In this document: positions 1 through 9,535 of the stretch, piece after piece | Layout of the letters: each line of letters opens with the position of its first letter | Numbering within the stretch: position 1 is the stretch's first letter | Assembly (NCBI RefSeq): GCF_023821985.2 | Contig: NZ_CP098805.1 | Coordinates: 5,199,001 to 5,263,000 of the forward strand | Length of the DNA: 64,000 nucleotides | Source of the DNA: Dyadobacter chenhuakuii | Lineage (GTDB): Bacteria; Bacteroidota; Bacteroidia; Cytophagales; Spirosomataceae | Direction of reading: 5' to 3' | Notes under the pieces: generated by a model | Told to the model about the DNA's origin: nothing | Database searches by the model: none | What the model saw: only the letters and a program-made list of their open reading frames with translations | Program-made: the position numbers and the translations under genes

Positions 1-1
1 T

Positions 2-397
2 TTGCTAAAAGCGAAACTCGGCGATTTTGAAGACATCATTTCACATAAACAACTCCGCGTGGATATTGATGCTGAGGGAGAATTTATCACATTAATGTCT
101 CCCGCATTGGCAGAAATCATGATCGTTAACCTGATCAACAATGCTATCCGCCATAATTACGTGAACGGAACATTAGAGATCAGATCCGGAAACCATCATT
201 TGCAGGTAAGCAACACCGGTAATGCATTAAAAACTGACCCTGAAAGCTTGTTTGACCGCTTCAAAAAGGAATCCTCCGGCAGCGAATCGGTGGGATTGGG
301 CTTGGCAATCGTGAAGCAGATTTGTGATAATTATAATTTAAAAGTCACCTATCAAAATCAAGAATCAATCCACAAAATCCGCATAGAATCCCAATAA
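2..397 (+). CDS. Sensor histidine kinase, C-terminal part (cut by window edge)
   Basis: Only the ATP-binding end of a histidine kinase is present; the sensor and phospho-acceptor domains lie before the window. About 131 residues are visible. An N-box is clear (EIMIVNLINNAIRHN, with the Asn residues that bind Mg-ATP), followed by a G2 box VGLGLAIVKQI. The usual D-x-G-x-G of the G1 box is reduced to NTGNAL, as in some Bacteroidota kinases. The protein would phosphorylate a partner response regulator, which is not visible here. The stop is followed at once by the hairpin repeat array. The family is certain; the signal it senses cannot be told. Confidence 0.85.
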   Translation: MLKAKLGDFEDIISHKQLRVDIDAEGEFITLMSPALAEIMIVNLINNAIRHNYVNGTLEIRSGNHHLQVSNTGNALKTDPESLFDRFKKESSGSESVGLGLAIVKQICDNYNLKVTYQNQESIHKIRIESQ

Positions 398-398
398 A

Positions 399-1128
399 GA
401 AATCCCGGATGGATAGCATATCGGCAGCAAAAGAAATGGCGGTCAGCAAATCCCGAATGGATAACATATCGGCAAAAAAAATAGCCGTCAGCGAATCCAG
501 AGGGATAAAATATTGGTAGCAAAAAAATGATCATTAATGAAGGAAAATCCCGGAGGGATGACATATCGGTAGCAAAAAAATGATCATTAATGACGAAAAA
601 CCCCAGAGGGATGACATATCGGTAGCAAAACAATGATCATTAATGAAGGAAAATCCCGGAGGGATGACATATCGGTAGCAAAAAAATGATCATTAATGAC
701 GGAAAATCCCGGAGGGATGACATCTTGGTAGCAAAAAAATGATCATTAATGACGAAAAATCCCGGAGGGATGAAACAGCCTACACATTGTTTCATCCCTC
801 CGGGATTTTTATCTTGGATTGACCTTATGGTGCTACCGATATTTTATCCCTCTGGGATTCGCAAATGTGGCCATTTTTCTTTGCTACCGATATTTCATCC
901 CTCTGGGATTCGCTGACGCCCTATTTTATGCTACCGATATTTTATCCCTCTGGGATTCGCTGATATGGCCATTTTTTTATGCTACCGATATTTTATCCCT
1001 CCGGGATTTGCTGACCGCCATTTTTTTGCTGCCGATATCTCATCCCTCTGGGATTCGCTGATGGCCTATTTTCTTTGCTACCGATGTTTCATCCCTCCGG
1101 GATTCGCTGATACGTCCTATTTTTTTGC
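399..1128. repeat. Two-armed array of ~52-bp hairpin repeats (array 1)
   Basis: Fifteen units are readable: eight in one orientation (starting near 401, 449, 494, 546, 599, 652, 705, 758), then seven in the opposite orientation up to about 1105. Each unit has a short palindrome ATCCC-GGA-GGGAT, then a conserved tail with GGTAGC, then a spacer of about 24 bp. Spacers are nearly the same within one arm (left arm holds ATGATCATTAATGACG) but differ between arms. Spacing is 52-53 bp for inner units and 45-48 bp for the degenerate outer left units. No gene is credible here: the open frames are translations of the repeat. The array fills the gap between converging genes. Confidence 0.95.
755..810. 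terminator. Perfect 23-bp hairpin at the centre of array 1
   Basis: Positions 755-777 and 788-810 are exact reverse complements, with a 10-nt loop at 778-787. The stem starts with five A and ends with five T, so it could act as an intrinsic terminator on both strands. It is where the two arms of the array meet, and it lies between a plus-strand gene ending at 397 and a minus-strand gene ending at 1143. Terminator function is inference. Confidence 0.6.
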
Positions 1129-1142
1129 TTTAACTGTTCCTG

Positions 1143-2600
1143 TTACCTGGATGCTTTTTCCAGTTCAGCTGTCAACATTTTATTGTCAGGAAATTCCTGC
1201 GGGATCCAGCGGTTTACGATTTTTCCGGATGCATCCGTAACCAGGAAAGGATAGCGGATATCAATCGCATATTTCTCCTTCAAAATTTCAATGTTCTCAT
1301 CCGAAGCCCAAAAATGCTTTGCATTCGGCCTGTCCTTTGCATATTGCTTCCAGGTGCCGAACGGAATGCCGGGAGCGACGGATACATAAACGAATGTTGC
1401 TTTATCGCCCAACTTATCTTCCAACGCCTTCATACCTGGCTCGTGCTGGCCTATACTGAACGAAAATACCATGCATACGGGCTTTCCGGTAAGTGACGAA
1501 ACCGTTACAGCCGTGCTATCCACATTCAGCAATGTAATATCTGCCAATGCTGCGCCGGGCTGCAATGTTTCTTTTGTTGCAATCAGCTTCGCTATATATT
1601 CGGCATTCGGGGATTGCGGGAATGTTGTTTTGTAATCTTCCAAAAGTGCTTTGCTGGTTTCAATGCCCGGAATAGCCGTGGCGGCGTAATTTAGCCAGTA
1701 TGTGAGCAGATATTCTTTCTGTTTCGGATAGGCTGCTAGTTTTTCCTTACTAAAAGCATAAACATCTTTCAATGCTTCCGGGCTGATTTCATATCTTGAT
1801 TCAGACGCCAGCGGGAATTTCCTTGTAGACGGGATCAAAGCCCAGTTGCGCAGTTCATCGCGATACGACTGGCTTAGCAATGCTTCGTCTGACATGATTT
1901 TGAAATCGGCCAACGTAACTTCTTCGAGCTCTTTGCGTTGCGCATCGTCCAACTTCATGACCCGGTTGCCGCGCATGATCTTTTCCTGGATCAAGCGTCT
2001 CATTAAAGATGGCTCTGTAGCCGTGGTAGCCAACACATAAGCCTCAAAACCAGGCACAACAGGATTTGCCGCTTTAAATTTCGCAAAACCATCCAGGCGT
2101 GCTTTTTCCAGGCTGTCGCTTTGTTGTACTACACTTTTATTCTCAATCTGCGACGGTTTGTAGCCAAATACCGGCAAATACTGGAATTGGTTTTCAAGGA
2201 AATAATTTTTCAGAAAAGTCTGATAATTAGCGTTCTTTCCGGAGAAAGTCACATCTCCGTTATCGGCGAATGCAATGGTAAGGTCATCGCCTGGCTGGAT
2301 GAATAGCATCCAGGTTTTGTTAATGCTTCCACCGCCATATTGCAGGCGCATCATACGTGGCTCCGGCAATTGAATGACGGCTTTTTCGGTTGTTTTGTCT
2401 TTAAAATCAGTGGAGGCGACGGGTTCCAGTTTTACATCGGCAAGGCCTATGCCCAGATTGGGGTGGAAGTGAACATCTTCCTGAACCAAAGTTACGGTTA
2501 CAGGAGCTTGTTTTGGGTTAGTGAGCGTTATAGTTGCAGTATTTTGGGCTTTTACCAATACGCTGGTAAATAATAGTATCAGTAGCGTTACTTTTTTCAT
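1143..2600 (-). CDS. Secreted thioredoxin-fold (TlpA/AhpC-like) protein lacking the CxxC
   Basis: A 485-residue exported protein. The N-terminus is a signal peptide (MKKVTLLILLFTSVLVKAQ, cleavage after KAQ). The middle is a long domain of the kind found upstream of TlpA folds in Bacteroidota. The last 140 residues look like a thioredoxin-like domain: LTGKPVCMVFSFSIGQHEPG marks the active-site loop, and PFLVTDASGKIVNRW resembles the cis-Pro strand. The redox CxxC is absent (FSIGQHEP in its place), so thiol exchange is unlikely and a binding or scaffold role is more plausible. The start is the ATG directly before the signal peptide. It is the only gene between array 1 and the divergent oxidase gene. 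Confidence 0.7.
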   Translation of the reverse strand: MKKVTLLILLFTSVLVKAQNTATITLTNPKQAPVTVTLVQEDVHFHPNLGIGLADVKLEPVASTDFKDKTTEKAVIQLPEPRMMRLQYGGGSINKTWMLFIQPGDDLTIAFADNGDVTFSGKNANYQTFLKNYFLENQFQYLPVFGYKPSQIENKSVVQQSDSLEKARLDGFAKFKAANPVVPGFEAYVLATTATEPSLMRRLIQEKIMRGNRVMKLDDAQRKELEEVTLADFKIMSDEALLSQSYRDELRNWALIPSTRKFPLASESRYEISPEALKDVYAFSKEKLAAYPKQKEYLLTYWLNYAATAIPGIETSKALLEDYKTTFPQSPNAEYIAKLIATKETLQPGAALADITLLNVDSTAVTVSSLTGKPVCMVFSFSIGQHEPGMKALEDKLGDKATFVYVSVAPGIPFGTWKQYAKDRPNAKHFWASDENIEILKEKYAIDIRYPFLVTDASGKIVNRWIPQEFPDNKMLTAELEKASR

Positions 2601-2723
2601 TTTGTGTATAATAAGATTTTGAGGTCACTTTTCAAGTGTAAAAAGTGTGCCAATATACGTAAGATCGTGCGGCATTTGCCCCGTACTTCTTTTAACTTAG
2701 CCTCTTAATTCCTGATTCTCCGA

Positions 2724-5690
2724 ATGAGCCGCGTTTCAATCCTACAATTCAATGACCTCCGTTCCCGCTTTGAAGGGGAGCTTTATTTTGATAACTCAAC
2801 ATTGCATGCGGCTCAAAAGTCCATCTATGCAACGGACGCTTCCGTTTATCAGGAAATGCCTCTCGCAGTGTCGCTCCCGCGAACGGTGGAAGATATTCGC
2901 AGACTAATTGAATTCGCTGCCAAAAATAAAGTGACACTCATTCCGCGTGCTGCCGGCACATCGCTGGCGGGGCAGGTAGTGGGAAGCGGGATTGTGGTTG
3001 ACATTTCAAAGCATTTTGGAAAAATCATCGAGGTTAATGTGGCCGAAAAGTGGGTTCGCGTGCAGCCAGGCGTGATCCGGGATGATCTGAACAAGCATTT
3101 AGCCCAATACGGCCTGCTTTTCGGGCCGGAAACTTCTACGGCGAGCCGCGCTATGATCGGGGGAATGATCGGGAATAATTCCTGCGGCTTGCATTCGATC
3201 ACCTGGGGCGCTACGCGGGATCATTTGCTGGAAGTAAAAGTATTGCTGTCGGATGGTTCGGAAACGACATTTAATAACCAGTCTGTTTCGGAATTTACAA
3301 ACACGGTTATAGGTAAAAAGGCCAATAGCAAAAGAGAGCAGTCCATTCTGGCTGGCATGATGGGATTGGTTTCGAATCCGGTGGATCAGGAGTTGATCAA
3401 AAAACAATTTGCCAAACCAACCGTAACACGCAGAAATTCAGGCTATGCGCTGGATGCATTGGTAAGGGGTTTTGAAAAAAATGAAATAAATCTCTGCAAT
3501 CTGATTGCAGGCTCGGAAGGGACATTGTGCTTTGTTACCGAGGCGAAACTAGCTTTGGTAGATGCGCCGCCCGCGTCTGTCGGTGTGGTTTGCGTGCATG
3601 CCAACTCGCTGGCTGAATCACTGCATGCAAACCGCGTTGCTATGCAATTTGATCCAAAAGCTTCCGAGCTTGTGGACCGCTACATCATGGACTTTACCAA
3701 AGATCACACGGTTTATTCCCAAAACAGGTTCTTCATGCAGGGTGATCCGGCGGCATTGTTGCTGGTTGAATTCTGGGGAAATAATATTCAGGAGGTTGAG
3801 CTGCAAGCGGCAAATCTGATTACTGCCTTGAAGGCAGAAAACCTGGGTTATGCCTATCCGCTTTTGTTTGGAGAAGAGGCAAACAAGGCCTGGGACATCA
3901 GAAAGGCAGGTTTGGGGTTAATCCGGAATTTGCCGGGTGATACACAGCCCGTTAACCTCATCGAAGATTGTGCCGTGGCGGTGGAGGATTTGCCTGAATA
4001 CATTGCCGAGTTGGAAATCCTTTTACAAAATCACGGTCTGCACGCTTCATATTATGCGCATGCCGGTGCTGGCGAATTGCACGTGGAGCCGATGATCAAC
4101 CTCAAAACCGAAGCGGGTAAGCAGCTTTTCAGGCAAGTGCTGGCGGATACGGCTGCATTGGTCAAAAAATACAATGGTTCGCTGTCGGGCGAGCATGGCG
4201 ATGGCCGGTTAAGGGGTGAATTTATTCCTTATATGATGGGCAGTGAAGTTTATGAAATGTTCCGGCAGGTAAAACGCATCTGGGATCCTGATGGGATTTT
4301 TAATGCAAATAAAATCGTCGATACGCCGCCTATGAATGAATTCCTGCGCTATGAGCAGGACAAACCGCAGCCCGAAATCAAAACAATTTTTGATTTTTCC
4401 AAACAGGAAGGAATGCTCCGTCTGGCTGAAAAGTGCAGTGGATCAGGGGATTGCAGAAAAACAGAGCTTACGGGCGGAACCATGTGCCCGAGTTACATGG
4501 CCACGCGCCGGGAGCGGGACACCACACGGGCACGCGCGAACATTCTCAGACAATATTTAACGCCGGTTAGCCAAAAGCAAACAGGCAGCGCACCAATCGC
4601 CGCTACCCAGGAAATGGTGAAAGAAGTGCTGGATCTTTGTCTTTCGTGCAAAGGCTGTAAGTCGGAATGTCCTTCCAGTGTGGATGTGGGCAAGATGAAG
4701 GCGGAATTTACGCAGCAATATTATGAAACGCATGGGGTTCCTATGCGGAGCAAGCTGATCGCAAATTTCTCTAAACAGATGAAGCTGGCTTCTATCGCTC
4801 CCTGGGCTTTTAATGGTGTTTTTGGCACAACTTCACTTCGGAAAATAGCTAATAAAATGGTCGGTTTTCACCCGGATCGTTCCATGCCGCATCTGCATTC
4901 GGAGACATTGGAAAAGTGGTGGAAAAAAAGACAAAAACCAGAACATTCAAATGCCCGGAAGGTCTATTTGTTTTGTGATGAGTTTACGAATTATAATGAT
5001 GTTGAGGTTGGCAAGAAAGCCGTTAAGTTGCTGGAAAGAATTGGTTATGAAGTCTTTATTCCAAAGCATGAGGAATCCGGCCGTTCCTATTTGTCAAAAG
5101 GATTTGTAAAAGAAGCCCAACAACTGGCCATTAAAAATGTGGCTTACCTTAAAGATCTCATCACTTACGATACACCGCTGATCGGCATCGAACCGTCCGC
5201 AATTCTCTCATTTCGTGATGAATATATCGATCTTGTTCCTGCAGAACAGCGAGTGGATGCTGTCAGAATTTCCGAGCATGCATTGCTTTTTGAAGAATTC
5301 ATTGCCCGCGAAATAGACGCGAAAAGAATTAATAAAAGTGTATTTACACAAAAAAAGCAACTGATTAAGTTGCACGGGCATTGTCATCAAAAAGCTTTAT
5401 CCACATTATCTGCGTCTAAAAAAGCGCTATCACTTCCCGAAAATTATCATGTTCAGCTCATTCCCTCGGGGTGTTGCGGCATGGCCGGGTCTTTCGGTTA
5501 TGAAGAGGAACATTATGCCGTTTCCATGCAGATAGGAGAGCTGGTGTTGTTTCCGACAGTACGCCAGCAGCCCGAAGATGTGTTGGTGGCCGCTGCCGGA
5601 ACCAGCTGCAGGCATCAGATAAAAGACGGAACAGGACGTCGTTCACAACATCCTGCCGAAATTTTATGGGATGCACTTATCGATAAGTGA
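2724..5690 (+). CDS. FAD-binding and (Fe-S)-binding oxidoreductase (D-lactate/glycolate dehydrogenase type)
   Basis: A 988-residue fusion of a GlcD-like flavoprotein with a GlcF/GlpC-like iron-sulfur half. Residues about 45-270 form the PCMH FAD fold (PRAAGTSLAGQVVG, GGMIGNNSCGLHS). An FAD-oxidase C-terminal domain follows, with GELHVEP and SGEHGDGRLRGE. Two 4Fe-4S clusters sit near 570 (CSGSGDC) and 638 (CLSCKGC-x3-CP). Two CCG-type segments follow near 885 (HGHCHQKAL) and 916 (GCCGMAGSFGYE). Proteins of this build oxidise 2-hydroxy acids such as D-lactate and pass electrons to the membrane quinone pool. The substrate is inference. The ATG at 2724 precedes a normal N-terminus. The stop is 1 nt from the convergent gene's stop. 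Confidence 0.88.
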   Translation: MSRVSILQFNDLRSRFEGELYFDNSTLHAAQKSIYATDASVYQEMPLAVSLPRTVEDIRRLIEFAAKNKVTLIPRAAGTSLAGQVVGSGIVVDISKHFGKIIEVNVAEKWVRVQPGVIRDDLNKHLAQYGLLFGPETSTASRAMIGGMIGNNSCGLHSITWGATRDHLLEVKVLLSDGSETTFNNQSVSEFTNTVIGKKANSKREQSILAGMMGLVSNPVDQELIKKQFAKPTVTRRNSGYALDALVRGFEKNEINLCNLIAGSEGTLCFVTEAKLALVDAPPASVGVVCVHANSLAESLHANRVAMQFDPKASELVDRYIMDFTKDHTVYSQNRFFMQGDPAALLLVEFWGNNIQEVELQAANLITALKAENLGYAYPLLFGEEANKAWDIRKAGLGLIRNLPGDTQPVNLIEDCAVAVEDLPEYIAELEILLQNHGLHASYYAHAGAGELHVEPMINLKTEAGKQLFRQVLADTAALVKKYNGSLSGEHGDGRLRGEFIPYMMGSEVYEMFRQVKRIWDPDGIFNANKIVDTPPMNEFLRYEQDKPQPEIKTIFDFSKQEGMLRLAEKCSGSGDCRKTELTGGTMCPSYMATRRERDTTRARANILRQYLTPVSQKQTGSAPIAATQEMVKEVLDLCLSCKGCKSECPSSVDVGKMKAEFTQQYYETHGVPMRSKLIANFSKQMKLASIAPWAFNGVFGTTSLRKIANKMVGFHPDRSMPHLHSETLEKWWKKRQKPEHSNARKVYLFCDEFTNYNDVEVGKKAVKLLERIGYEVFIPKHEESGRSYLSKGFVKEAQQLAIKNVAYLKDLITYDTPLIGIEPSAILSFRDEYIDLVPAEQRVDAVRISEHALLFEEFIAREIDAKRINKSVFTQKKQLIKLHGHCHQKALSTLSASKKALSLPENYHVQLIPSGCCGMAGSFGYEEEHYAVSMQIGELVLFPTVRQQPEDVLVAAAGTSCRHQIKDGTGRRSQHPAEILWDALIDK

Positions 5691-5691
5691 C

Positions 5692-5946
5692 TTACTCCGT
5701 CTTACGAACATTTTCCATGATTGTATCCGATGCTACGCTATCAGCCGCAGCTGCTCCCGCTGCTCCTGTGGCGCCAGAGCCTTGCTCCGATGGTGTTTCA
5801 GCTTCGGTAAAATTTTCGTTGTGGTTGAAAAATCCACCCCAAAATGCAATTGCCATTAATACAATACCCACACCTAATATCCACTTCCAAACATTCTTGG
5901 TATTCTTCGTAGCTCTGGCTTGGTCATCAGTTTCTCGCCTGTCCAT
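5692..5946 (-). CDS. Small single-pass membrane protein
   Basis: An 84-residue protein, family not recognised. The charged N-terminus (MDRRETDDQARATKNTKN) is followed by one hydrophobic helix, WILGVGIVLMAIAFWGGFF, and then by an acidic, Ala/Ser/Gly-rich tail (GSGATGAAGAAAADSVAS). The layout suggests a helix anchored in the inner membrane with a flexible tail. It runs tail to tail with the FAD/Fe-S oxidase (1-nt gap), so the two genes are not co-transcribed. The alternative frame on the plus strand gives no sensible protein. Codon use looks normal for the window. Confidence 0.6.
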   Translation of the reverse strand: MDRRETDDQARATKNTKNVWKWILGVGIVLMAIAFWGGFFNHNENFTEAETPSEQGSGATGAAGAAAADSVASDTIMENVRKTE

Positions 5947-6086
5947 GGTTCAATGATTTAGTTTGAAAATGTTAGTACCAAAGTTGTACCAACCCGCGTA
6001 AAATGGATTTTACAGCCATTTATATAACATTGTGTTGATAAAATTTCCCCAAACAAAGTCATTCGTTAAAAATGTAATAAAACTGG

Positions 6087-6094
6087 TATGTTTG
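6087..6094 (+). promoter_or_regulatory. Candidate -7 promoter element
   Basis: TATGTTTG matches the Bacteroidota -7 consensus TAnnTTTG and lies 64 nt before the start of the barrel-protein gene at 6159. No good -33 TTG was found at the usual distance, so this is a candidate only. Confidence 0.35.
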
Positions 6095-6158
6095 ATGTTA
6101 GTTTAGATGAAAAATAGAAACTTCGACAAAGAACTTATTACAATACTCAGCCTGATTT

Positions 6159-6899
6159 ATGAAAATTTCCCTCAGTTACCTTCCTGCCCTGATTGTACTT
6201 TTCCTATTATGTAACATCGAAAGCCGGGCGCAGGACACCCGCAGTTTTTTCTCAGTTTCGGGGGGATATAGCTTACCGGTTGGGGAATTGGCCCGCGAAA
6301 AACTGGACGATCCATTTGCAGGATTGACAGGTTCCGGCATTTTTGGACAGGCTAATTATGATTTCCGGGTCGCACGATGGATCGGGTTGCGAGCTTCGGG
6401 AAGCATGAACATTAATAAGACAAATTCTCAGCCGATTTTGGACAAAGCCAATAGCTATGCACAATTCCTGAATGAGCGATATACCTGGCAAAGTAATGTG
6501 TCAAACTGGAAGCTGAATGCATTAATGATCGGTCCGGCATTGTACATTAACATGAATAGGGTGCAGCTTGAACTGCATGCACAAGCGGGTAAAATCTGGG
6601 CAAATTCTCCAACCGTCGATTTGATAGGGACATCGGAAACCGGTGGCGAGCCTATTACGGTTAATCTCAAAAAAGCATCAACTACTGCTTTCGGGCTTGC
6701 CGGCGGTGCAAGCTTACGACTGCCGTTGTCGGGAGCGTTGTTTTTTCAGCTCAATGCGGATGTGATCGGCGCAGAGGCAGAGATCAATGATGTTACCATT
6801 CGCGCTGTTCGCGGTTCATTTGATTTTTCTGAAAAGGTGAGTGAAAAACGCTTTATAGGCGTCGTGAATGTAGGAGCTGGATTTGGGATAGCGTTTTAA
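6159..6899 (+). CDS. Outer-membrane beta-barrel protein
   Basis: 246 residues with a signal peptide ending at SRAQ (about residue 25). The mature part opens with FFSVSGGYSLPVGEL and continues as alternating short strands rich in Gly and aromatics (WIGLRASGSMNI, LNALMIGPALYI, GLAGGASLRLPL). It ends with IGVVNVGAGFGIAF, whose C-terminal Phe is typical of outer-membrane barrels. It resembles the small PF13568-type barrels common in Bacteroidota. No substrate or partner can be deduced. It stands alone between a convergent pair upstream and thrA downstream. Confidence 0.75.
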   Translation: MKISLSYLPALIVLFLLCNIESRAQDTRSFFSVSGGYSLPVGELAREKLDDPFAGLTGSGIFGQANYDFRVARWIGLRASGSMNINKTNSQPILDKANSYAQFLNERYTWQSNVSNWKLNALMIGPALYINMNRVQLELHAQAGKIWANSPTVDLIGTSETGGEPITVNLKKASTTAFGLAGGASLRLPLSGALFFQLNADVIGAEAEINDVTIRAVRGSFDFSEKVSEKRFIGVVNVGAGFGIAF

Positions 6900-6923
6900 A
6901 TCGCTAACGTATATCTGAATTGT

Positions 6924-6931
6924 TATATTTG
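6924..6931 (+). promoter_or_regulatory. Candidate -7 promoter element for the thr operon
   Basis: TATATTTG fits TAnnTTTG exactly, 62 nt before the thrA start, in the only gap between the barrel gene and thrA. The -33 region is weak. No attenuator-like leader peptide rich in Thr or Ile codons was seen in the 94-nt gap. Confidence 0.45.
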
Positions 6932-6993
6932 CATCGGTTCAAACCCGGTGGCAGCGAACTATTGATCATCTGCGTATTCGAATATAGCTTTAA

Positions 6994-9450
6994 ATGAAGG
7001 TTCTTAAATTTGGCGGCACCTCTGTCGGTTCGGTAGACAGCATTAAAACAGTAATCAGTATCCTTGAAAAAAACCTGGCGGAAGGGGAGCGTATTGCGGT
7101 CGTTTTTTCTGCCATGGGCGGTGTTACCAACCGGTTGATCGAGATCGGTAAAATGGCTGCTGCGGGAAATCCTGAGTACATGGAATTCCTGAAAGTGGTT
7201 GAGGAAAGGCACTTTGCAGTTGTGCGCGGCCTGATTCCGGTAAAGAACCAAAGCAGCACATTTGCCGCGGTAAGAGGGCTTTTTAACGAACTGGAAGACA
7301 TATTAAGGGGCGTTTCCTGGATCAAGGAGCTTTCAGAGCGAACGCTGGACCTGATCATGAGCTTTGGCGAACGTCTATCCACACTGGTTATTACCGAAAT
7401 CCTGAAAAGCAAAGGCGTAACCGCCGAATTCTGCGACGCCAGGCAGATTATTCATACCAATGCAACTTACGGAATGGGCGATGTGAACTTTGAGATCACA
7501 AACCGCCAGATCCTCGAATATTTTGCCAAAGCAGCTGCTTTACAATGTGTTACGGGCTTCATTGCTTCCACAGCAGAAGGCGTAACAACCACATTAGGCC
7601 GCGGAGGTTCCGATTATACAGCCTCCATTATTGCCGCAGCATTGGATGCCGATTCCATTGAAATATGGACAGACGTTGACGGTATGATGACCGCCGATCC
7701 GCGTAAGGTTGCCAATGCATTTACAATCCCTTCCATTTCTTATTCGGAAGCGATGGAGCTTTCCCACTTTGGCGCGAAAGTGATCTATCCCCCGAGTCTG
7801 CAGCCTGCATTTGCCAAGAATATCACATTGAAAGTGCTCAACACATTCAATGTTGATTTTGAAGGGACTTACGTGCAAAAAGCCGCTAATGGGAAAGATT
7901 ATGCGATAACCGGGATTTCTTCCATTGATGAGATCGCTTTGGTGAACATTCAGGGAAGCGGGATGATTGGCGTGGCAGGGATTTCCGGCCGGCTATTCAC
8001 CGCACTTTCCAACAATGCGATCAGCGTTATCCTGATTTCACAAGCTTCGTCCGAACATTCGATCTGTTTCTCTATTGATCCAAAAAATGCCCAGCGCGCG
8101 ACGGAAGTTCTTGAAAAAGAATTTGCTACGGAGATCGCCTTGGGCCATATTGACAGCATTGCCATTGAAAAAAGCCTTTCTATCATCGCGATCGTGGGTG
8201 AAGGAATGAAAAAAAGCACGGGTGTTTCCGGTAAGCTGTTTTCTGTTTTGGGCAAAAATGGGATTAATGTTGTGGCCACGGCGCAGGGTTCTTCCGAGCT
8301 TAATATATCTGTGGTAATTGCCAAAAGTGACCTTTCCAAGGCGCTTAATGCCATCCACGGCGTGTTTTTTCAATCTGAAACGCGCTCGCTCAACCTGTTT
8401 ATTGTAGGAATGGGCCTGATTGGAGGCACGTTACTGAACCAGATCAAGAATCAGACAACCTATTTAAGAGAAGAAAAGCTGCTGAACCTCAACATCGCAG
8501 GTTTGACCAACACCAAAAAAATGCTCCTCGATCCCGACGGCATCAGCCCGGAAAACTGGCGTGACCGCGTAATGGATGAGGGTGTGAAAACGAGCCTGCC
8601 AGCATTCGTGCAGCGCATGATCGAGCTCAACTTGCCCAACAGCGTTTTTGTGGATTGCACTTCGGATAAGGACATTGTGCAGTATTATCATATGTTGCTG
8701 GATGCCAGCATTTCTGTGGTAACGCCTAATAAGGTTGCCAATTCCGGCACTTACTCAGAATACGTTTCGTTACAGCGGACCGCATTGCAGCGCGGGGTTA
8801 AGTTCCTGTATGAGACCAATGTAGGTGCCGGTCTGCCGATCATTAACACCATTCAGGGATTAATGGCGAGCGGTGATAAATTTCTCAAAATTGAAGCAAT
8901 CCTTTCGGGAACGTTATCTTACATTTTCAACAATTTCGGTCCCGGGATTCGTTTTGCAGATGTGGTGCGTGAAGCCAAGGTGAAAGGTTTTACAGAACCC
9001 GATCCGCGGGAGGATTTGAGCGGAGCCGATGTAGGCCGCAAAATATTGATTCTTGCACGTGAAGTAGGTGTGCCTTTGGAAGCCGAGGAAATTACGATCA
9101 AAGCCATTTTGCCAGGAAACTGCCTGAATGCGCCCACAGTTGATGCTTTTTTCCAGGAGCTTGAAATTTCTGACGGTTTCTTCGCAAGCATGCAGGCAGA
9201 AGCGGAAGCTAAGCATGAAAAGCTGCGTTACATTGCCACGCTTGAAAATGGAAAAGCCAGCATTGAGCTTAAAACTGTCGACGCCCAGCATCCGTTTTAT
9301 ACATTATCCGGAAGCGACAACATCGTTTCCTTCACGACAGAACGTTACAAAGACCGCCCACTCGTCATCAAAGGCCCCGGGGCCGGCGCCGAAGTTACCG
9401 CCTCCGGCGTCTTCGCGGATATCATGAGTATTAGTAGTTATTTGGGTTAG
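6994..9450 (+). CDS. thrA: Bifunctional aspartate kinase / homoserine dehydrogenase I
   Basis: 818 residues, normal length for the fused ThrA. It catalyses the first and third steps from aspartate to threonine, methionine and isoleucine precursors. The kinase starts with MKVLKFGGTSVGS and has the Asp-binding FGERLST and the GRGGSDYTA motif. Two ACT-type regulatory segments (about 310-460: GSGMIGVAGISGRLF, GEGMKKSTGVSGKLF) are where threonine feedback normally acts. The dehydrogenase begins near residue 470 with the NAD(P) motif VGMGLIGG. It carries VTPNKVANSG, NVGAGLPII and the GFTEPDPREDLSGADV signature. It is the first gene of a run with a HEPN gene and thrB; thrC is not next to it. Confidence 0.96.
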   Translation: MKVLKFGGTSVGSVDSIKTVISILEKNLAEGERIAVVFSAMGGVTNRLIEIGKMAAAGNPEYMEFLKVVEERHFAVVRGLIPVKNQSSTFAAVRGLFNELEDILRGVSWIKELSERTLDLIMSFGERLSTLVITEILKSKGVTAEFCDARQIIHTNATYGMGDVNFEITNRQILEYFAKAAALQCVTGFIASTAEGVTTTLGRGGSDYTASIIAAALDADSIEIWTDVDGMMTADPRKVANAFTIPSISYSEAMELSHFGAKVIYPPSLQPAFAKNITLKVLNTFNVDFEGTYVQKAANGKDYAITGISSIDEIALVNIQGSGMIGVAGISGRLFTALSNNAISVILISQASSEHSICFSIDPKNAQRATEVLEKEFATEIALGHIDSIAIEKSLSIIAIVGEGMKKSTGVSGKLFSVLGKNGINVVATAQGSSELNISVVIAKSDLSKALNAIHGVFFQSETRSLNLFIVGMGLIGGTLLNQIKNQTTYLREEKLLNLNIAGLTNTKKMLLDPDGISPENWRDRVMDEGVKTSLPAFVQRMIELNLPNSVFVDCTSDKDIVQYYHMLLDASISVVTPNKVANSGTYSEYVSLQRTALQRGVKFLYETNVGAGLPIINTIQGLMASGDKFLKIEAILSGTLSYIFNNFGPGIRFADVVREAKVKGFTEPDPREDLSGADVGRKILILAREVGVPLEAEEITIKAILPGNCLNAPTVDAFFQELEISDGFFASMQAEAEAKHEKLRYIATLENGKASIELKTVDAQHPFYTLSGSDNIVSFTTERYKDRPLVIKGPGAGAEVTASGVFADIMSISSYLG

Positions 9451-9535
9451 CGGGTCTTGCAATAAGCATATCTGATTATAGTTCAAGTGCTCACGTTCCA
9501 TTATCGATCATTTATGAATCAACAAATGGAGCAAA

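Noticed and set aside
399..1128. CRISPR array
   Set aside because: The repeat-spacer look is misleading: spacers are nearly identical within an arm, the units are in opposed orientations and no cas gene is near. The same holds for the array at 34149-34787.
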